A stretch of 33,448 nucleotides of DNA from PHAA01 sp034678805. Its GTDB lineage: Bacteria; Bacillota; Syntrophomonadia; Syntrophomonadales; Syntrophomonadaceae. Positions within the stretch are counted from its first letter, which is position 1. Each line of letters opens with the position of its first letter. The stretch spans positions 1 to 33,448 of the forward strand of contig JAXDBN010000091.1 in NCBI GenBank assembly GCA_034678805.1, written 5' to 3'. This document shows, in pieces, positions 30,522-33,448 of this stretch. The notes beneath the pieces were generated by a model that saw nothing but the letters and a program-made list of their open reading frames with translations, had not been told where the DNA came from and did no database searches. The position numbers and the translations under genes are program-made.

Positions 30522-32984
30522 ATGAAAACGAAAGATCCGCTGGCACCTTACAAAAATAAAAGAGACTTTGCCGCCACACCGGAACCGGCCGGGAAGGCGG
30601 GTCAGGGACAAGCCAGGCGCGCTTTTGTGGTCCAAAAACATGATGCCCGCCGTACCCATTATGACCTGCGCCTGGAACTGGATGGGGTTTTAAAAAGCTG
30701 GGCAGTTCCCAAGGGGCCCAGCCTGGAGCCGGGTCAAAAACGCCTGGCAGTCAACGTGGAGGACCACCCTTTGGAATACCTGGGTTTTGAAGGCACCATA
30801 CCCCCGCCCCAATATGGTGCTGGTGACATGATAATCTGGGACCAGGGGACCTGGGAGCCGGTCGGCGATCCCAATGAAAGCCTGCAGGACGGGCACCTCA
30901 AGTTTTACCTCCATGGGCAGAAACTGCAGGGGGCCTGGGTTCTGGTACAGATGCATCCTAAAACCAGTGACAAAAACGAATGGCTGCTCATCAAAGAACG
31001 CGATACTGAGGGAGAGCCCGGTTCAAAAACAACTCAATCACAAGATTTGCCGGGGACCGGCGCCGGTGATCTTTTTCTTTCCCTGCCGTCAGGAGCCAAA
31101 CCTGGACCTATTCCTGCCCAGCTCGCGCCCCAACTGGCTGCCCTGGTTGACAAACCGCCCAGCGGGGACGATTGGATATATGAAATCAAATTTGATGGTT
31201 ATCGCATCCTAACCCGGTACGACCATGATTCGGTAACTCTCTTTACCCGCAACGGCCATGACTGGACTTCTAAGTTGGCCAGCCTGGTCCCGGCGCTAAA
31301 GGAGTTAAAAGTAGCTCCAGGCTGGGTGGATGGCGAGATAGTAATACCGGGAGATAATGGGGTGCCTGATTTCGGGGCGCTGCAGTCGGCCTTTGAAACC
31401 GGACGAAGCGGGGATATAGTCTACTACCTTTTCGACCTGCCCTATTACTCGGGCTATGACTTGCGTGAAGCCAGCCTCACATCCCGCCGTATTCTATTGG
31501 CCAATATCTTGAAAGATTTACCATCACCCCGGGTCCGCTTCAGTGAGAATTTCACCGGCAGTGCGCCTGACATTTTTCACAGTGCTTGCGACCTGGGACT
31601 GGAAGGCGTAATGGGGAAAAGAAAGGATTCGATTTATATGTCAGGACGATCGCCAAGCTGGATCAAATTAAAGTGCACCAAGCGCCAGGAGTTCATCATA
31701 GTCGGTTATACTCCCCCAACCAGGCCAAACCAGGGCTTCAAGTCACTGCTGCTGGGCGTATACGATGAAGCAGGTCAGCTGAGCTATGCCGGCAAAGTAG
31801 GTACCGGTTTCAATGCCAGCAATACGGGTAAAATCAAGGAGCAATTAGAACGCCTGGCAGCTGATAAAACCCCATTATACGAAGTTCCTTCGGGGGTAAA
31901 AGCCCAGTGGGTCAGACCGGAACTGGTGGCTGAAGTCTCTTTCACCGAATGGACCCGCGATCGTAGGATTCGGCATGGCGCTTTCAAGGGGCTGCGCACT
32001 GATCAGGATCCCAGCCGGATCACCCGGGAAACAGCGGCCGATTCAGCCCAAAATGCCCCCCTCAATACCGCTGGCTCCGGCCAGAATAAAAAAGGCGGGG
32101 ATTTACCCGGCCTCAATATAACCAATCCGGAACGGGTGGTCGATCCCAGCACCGGGCTGAAGAAATTGGATATCGTCAATTATTACCAGGCAGCTGCCTC
32201 GTGGATCCTGCCGTATCTGCGCCAGCGCCCGGCAGCATTTTTGCGCGCCCCCGACGGTTTGCAGGGTCAGCTGTTTTTTCAGAAGCATGCCGATAAGTCA
32301 AAAATCCCCGGATTAAAAGAGCTGGACCCTAATCTGGACCCGGGTCATCCAGCCCTTATAGCTATCGATTCCCGGGAAGCATTGCTCGGCGCTGCTCAAA
32401 TGAATGTTATCGAGTTTCACACCTGGAATGCCACTGCACGGAATATAGAGAAGCCGGACCGCATTATATTTGATCTTGATCCGGGAGAAGAGGTCAGCTG
32501 GGCCATGATGGTTGAAGCAGCTCAATTAACCCGCACCATGTTGGAGGAACTGGATTTGCAAAGCTTTCTTAAAACCAGCGGAGGCAAGGGGCTGCATATA
32601 GTGGTGCCTCTGAAACCGCGCGATGATTGGGATACAGTGAAAGCCTTTGCCAAAGGGGCGGCCAGTCACCTGGCCAGGGTTATACCCGATTACTTCACCG
32701 ACGTCGCCGGATCCCGCAACCGGGTGGGCAAGATCTACATGGACTACAACCGAAATGGGCGCGGGGCCACCACGGCGGAGGCATATTCAGTCCGGGCCCG
32801 CGCAGGCCTGGGGATATCGATCCCCTGCTTATGGCAGGAACTTCCGGTTTTGACTGGCGGGGCGCATTGGACGGTGGCCAATGTCCAATCACGTTTGGCA
32901 ATGAAAGATGATCCCTGGAAGGAATACAATCAATCCCGGCAGATAATAAAAGCCGCTGCCAAAAAGATTATCCTTGAAAATTGA
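30522..32984 (+). CDS. ligD: DNA ligase D (phosphoesterase-ligase-polymerase)
   Basis: An 820-residue three-domain LigD, the enzyme of bacterial non-homologous end joining. In order: a 3'-phosphoesterase domain (about 25-165, with KHDARRTHYDLRLELDG, SWAVPKGPS and PQYGAGDMIIWDQG); the ATP-dependent ligase domain with EIKFDGYR, whose Lys at 223 takes the AMP, and GEIV, EGVMGKRK and WIKLKC further on; and a primase-polymerase domain (about 530-820) with FDLDPGE near 649-655 and the KTSGGKGLHI motif. The order is that of Pseudomonas LigD, not the two-domain Bacillus form. An open frame extends 46 codons upstream to 30384 but is unlike the family, so the ATG at 30522 (MKTKDPLAPYKNKRDF) is chosen. 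No Ku gene is in the window. Confidence 0.9.
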   Translation: MKTKDPLAPYKNKRDFAATPEPAGKAGQGQARRAFVVQKHDARRTHYDLRLELDGVLKSWAVPKGPSLEPGQKRLAVNVEDHPLEYLGFEGTIPPPQYGAGDMIIWDQGTWEPVGDPNESLQDGHLKFYLHGQKLQGAWVLVQMHPKTSDKNEWLLIKERDTEGEPGSKTTQSQDLPGTGAGDLFLSLPSGAKPGPIPAQLAPQLAALVDKPPSGDDWIYEIKFDGYRILTRYDHDSVTLFTRNGHDWTSKLASLVPALKELKVAPGWVDGEIVIPGDNGVPDFGALQSAFETGRSGDIVYYLFDLPYYSGYDLREASLTSRRILLANILKDLPSPRVRFSENFTGSAPDIFHSACDLGLEGVMGKRKDSIYMSGRSPSWIKLKCTKRQEFIIVGYTPPTRPNQGFKSLLLGVYDEAGQLSYAGKVGTGFNASNTGKIKEQLERLAADKTPLYEVPSGVKAQWVRPELVAEVSFTEWTRDRRIRHGAFKGLRTDQDPSRITRETAADSAQNAPLNTAGSGQNKKGGDLPGLNITNPERVVDPSTGLKKLDIVNYYQAAASWILPYLRQRPAAFLRAPDGLQGQLFFQKHADKSKIPGLKELDPNLDPGHPALIAIDSREALLGAAQMNVIEFHTWNATARNIEKPDRIIFDLDPGEEVSWAMMVEAAQLTRTMLEELDLQSFLKTSGGKGLHIVVPLKPRDDWDTVKAFAKGAASHLARVIPDYFTDVAGSRNRVGKIYMDYNRNGRGATTAEAYSVRARAGLGISIPCLWQELPVLTGGAHWTVANVQSRLAMKDDPWKEYNQSRQIIKAAAKKIILEN

Positions 32985-33031
32985 CATTGAAAGTTAGATA
33001 CAGGCAGATACCAACCTTGAGGAGAATTGAA

Positions 33032-33448
33032 ATGAGCTGCACCGAAGCACAGGTTGAGTACAACGGATTGTCGGGAACTGTAACAATAAATGAGCCGGTT
33101 TTACGCTATCCCGGTAACCCGATATTGACATGCCATGATGTTAATAGAGTGTGGGGCGGCGATAGCCGTTTATATACCTACACGGTTCATAATGCGGGAA
33201 TGGCCAAAGTAACCGGTGCCAATGGCCAAAACCACATTATAATGCTGTTTCGTTCCCATATTGCTGATGGCCGCAGTGTAATAGGTAAAGCTGTCAGCGA
33301 AAATGGCCTAAATGATTGGACGGTAGATCCCAGGCCGTTTTTGCTGCCTGCAACCGTAAATGATATCTATTCTGAAGGCGTCGATATTGACGCTGTGATT
33401 GAAACCGAGGCGGGCGGGGTGGAAGACGTCCGGATCAATCCGGGTGGG
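33032..33448 (+). CDS. GH130-like glycosidase/phosphorylase, truncated by the window edge
   Basis: The first 139 codons of a gene that runs out of the window. The pattern fits the GH130 family of beta-mannoside phosphorylases and relatives: an early LRYPGNPILTCHDV, then TYTVHNAGMAKVTG, MLFRSHIADGRSVIGKAVSENGLNDW, DPRPFLLP, and GGVEDVRINPGG, where the family usually has GVEDPRI. GGAGAATTGA precedes the ATG at 33032. The substrate cannot be told from the part seen. It follows LigD by 47 bases without a visible terminator. Confidence 0.75.
   Translation, partial: MSCTEAQVEYNGLSGTVTINEPVLRYPGNPILTCHDVNRVWGGDSRLYTYTVHNAGMAKVTGANGQNHIIMLFRSHIADGRSVIGKAVSENGLNDWTVDPRPFLLPATVNDIYSEGVDIDAVIETEAGGVEDVRINPGG

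Noticed and set aside
1..33448. CRISPR arrays, tRNA, rRNA, insertion sequences, prophage
   Set aside because: No regularly spaced repeats, tRNA cloverleaf-like sequence, transposase or phage protein was seen by eye anywhere in the window.

Overview
The window looks like chromosome from an anaerobic Gram-positive bacterium, most likely a Clostridia-class Firmicute of the Peptococcaceae or Syntrophomonadales type. The reasons are strong AGGAGG-type ribosome binding sites, some GTG and TTG starts, a DUF2935 protein, a MutS2-type protein, and many iron-sulfur and molybdenum proteins. Taxonomy is inferred from protein character only; no rRNA or tRNA gene was seen.

Region by region: 1-6550 (+) holds a MoaE-like protein, a MutS2-like ATPase without an Smr domain, a DUF2935 protein, a PaaI-type thioesterase, a small histone-deacetylase-fold protein, a cytochrome-b5-like lipoprotein and a B3/B4-domain protein. 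6571-25711 is the centre of interest, a molybdenum aldehyde oxidoreductase island in four transcription units. The leftward unit (9878 to 6612) encodes a radical SAM protein of the type I remember as TrsS, a DUF364 protein, a DUF5714 protein and a NifX-like protein. Divergent from it is a sigma-54-dependent activator. A rightward unit (12609-18962) encodes a molybdopterin-binding protein, a small stand-alone domain protein, a CxxC redox protein, a C_GCAxxG_C_C-type protein, an AMP-dependent CoA-ligase-like enzyme, a MocA-like nucleotidyltransferase fused to an HD domain, a histidine phosphatase and an XdhC-type maturation factor. A last unit (19139-25711) encodes a four-cluster ferredoxin, a 909-residue Mop-type aldehyde oxidoreductase, a flavin/iron-sulfur/CCG-domain hybrid and a methyltransferase. 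25947-30267 holds a NuoE/NuoF/short-NuoG electron-transfer module and a NifS-type cysteine desulfurase. 30522-33448 holds a three-domain LigD and the start of a GH130-like protein.

The island is tied together by regulation. Sequences matching the sigma-54 -24/-12 consensus lie in front of the activator gene (10371), the molybdopterin-binding-protein operon (12530) and the ferredoxin/oxidoreductase operon (19028), with a weaker one in front of the leftward radical SAM operon (minus strand, 10011-9996). Possible enhancer sites built from GTGTAAC and GTGTTCC half-sites lie upstream of several of them. The most economical reading is one activator controlling a whole aldehyde-oxidation system: the enzyme, its electron acceptors, and a dedicated set of cofactor or maturation genes.

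The oxidoreductase, XdhC, MocA-like and molybdopterin-binding genes fit known maturation of a molybdopterin-cytosine-dinucleotide enzyme. The radical SAM enzyme, methyltransferase, AMP-forming ligase, phosphatase, C_GCAxxG_C_C protein, DUF5714 and DUF364 proteins exceed what such maturation is known to need. I recall a similar conserved gene set around the DVU_1551-DVU_1557 genes of Desulfovibrio vulgaris, whose biochemical purpose is, to my knowledge, unestablished. It may make or install a modified cofactor or an unknown small molecule; that part is inference.
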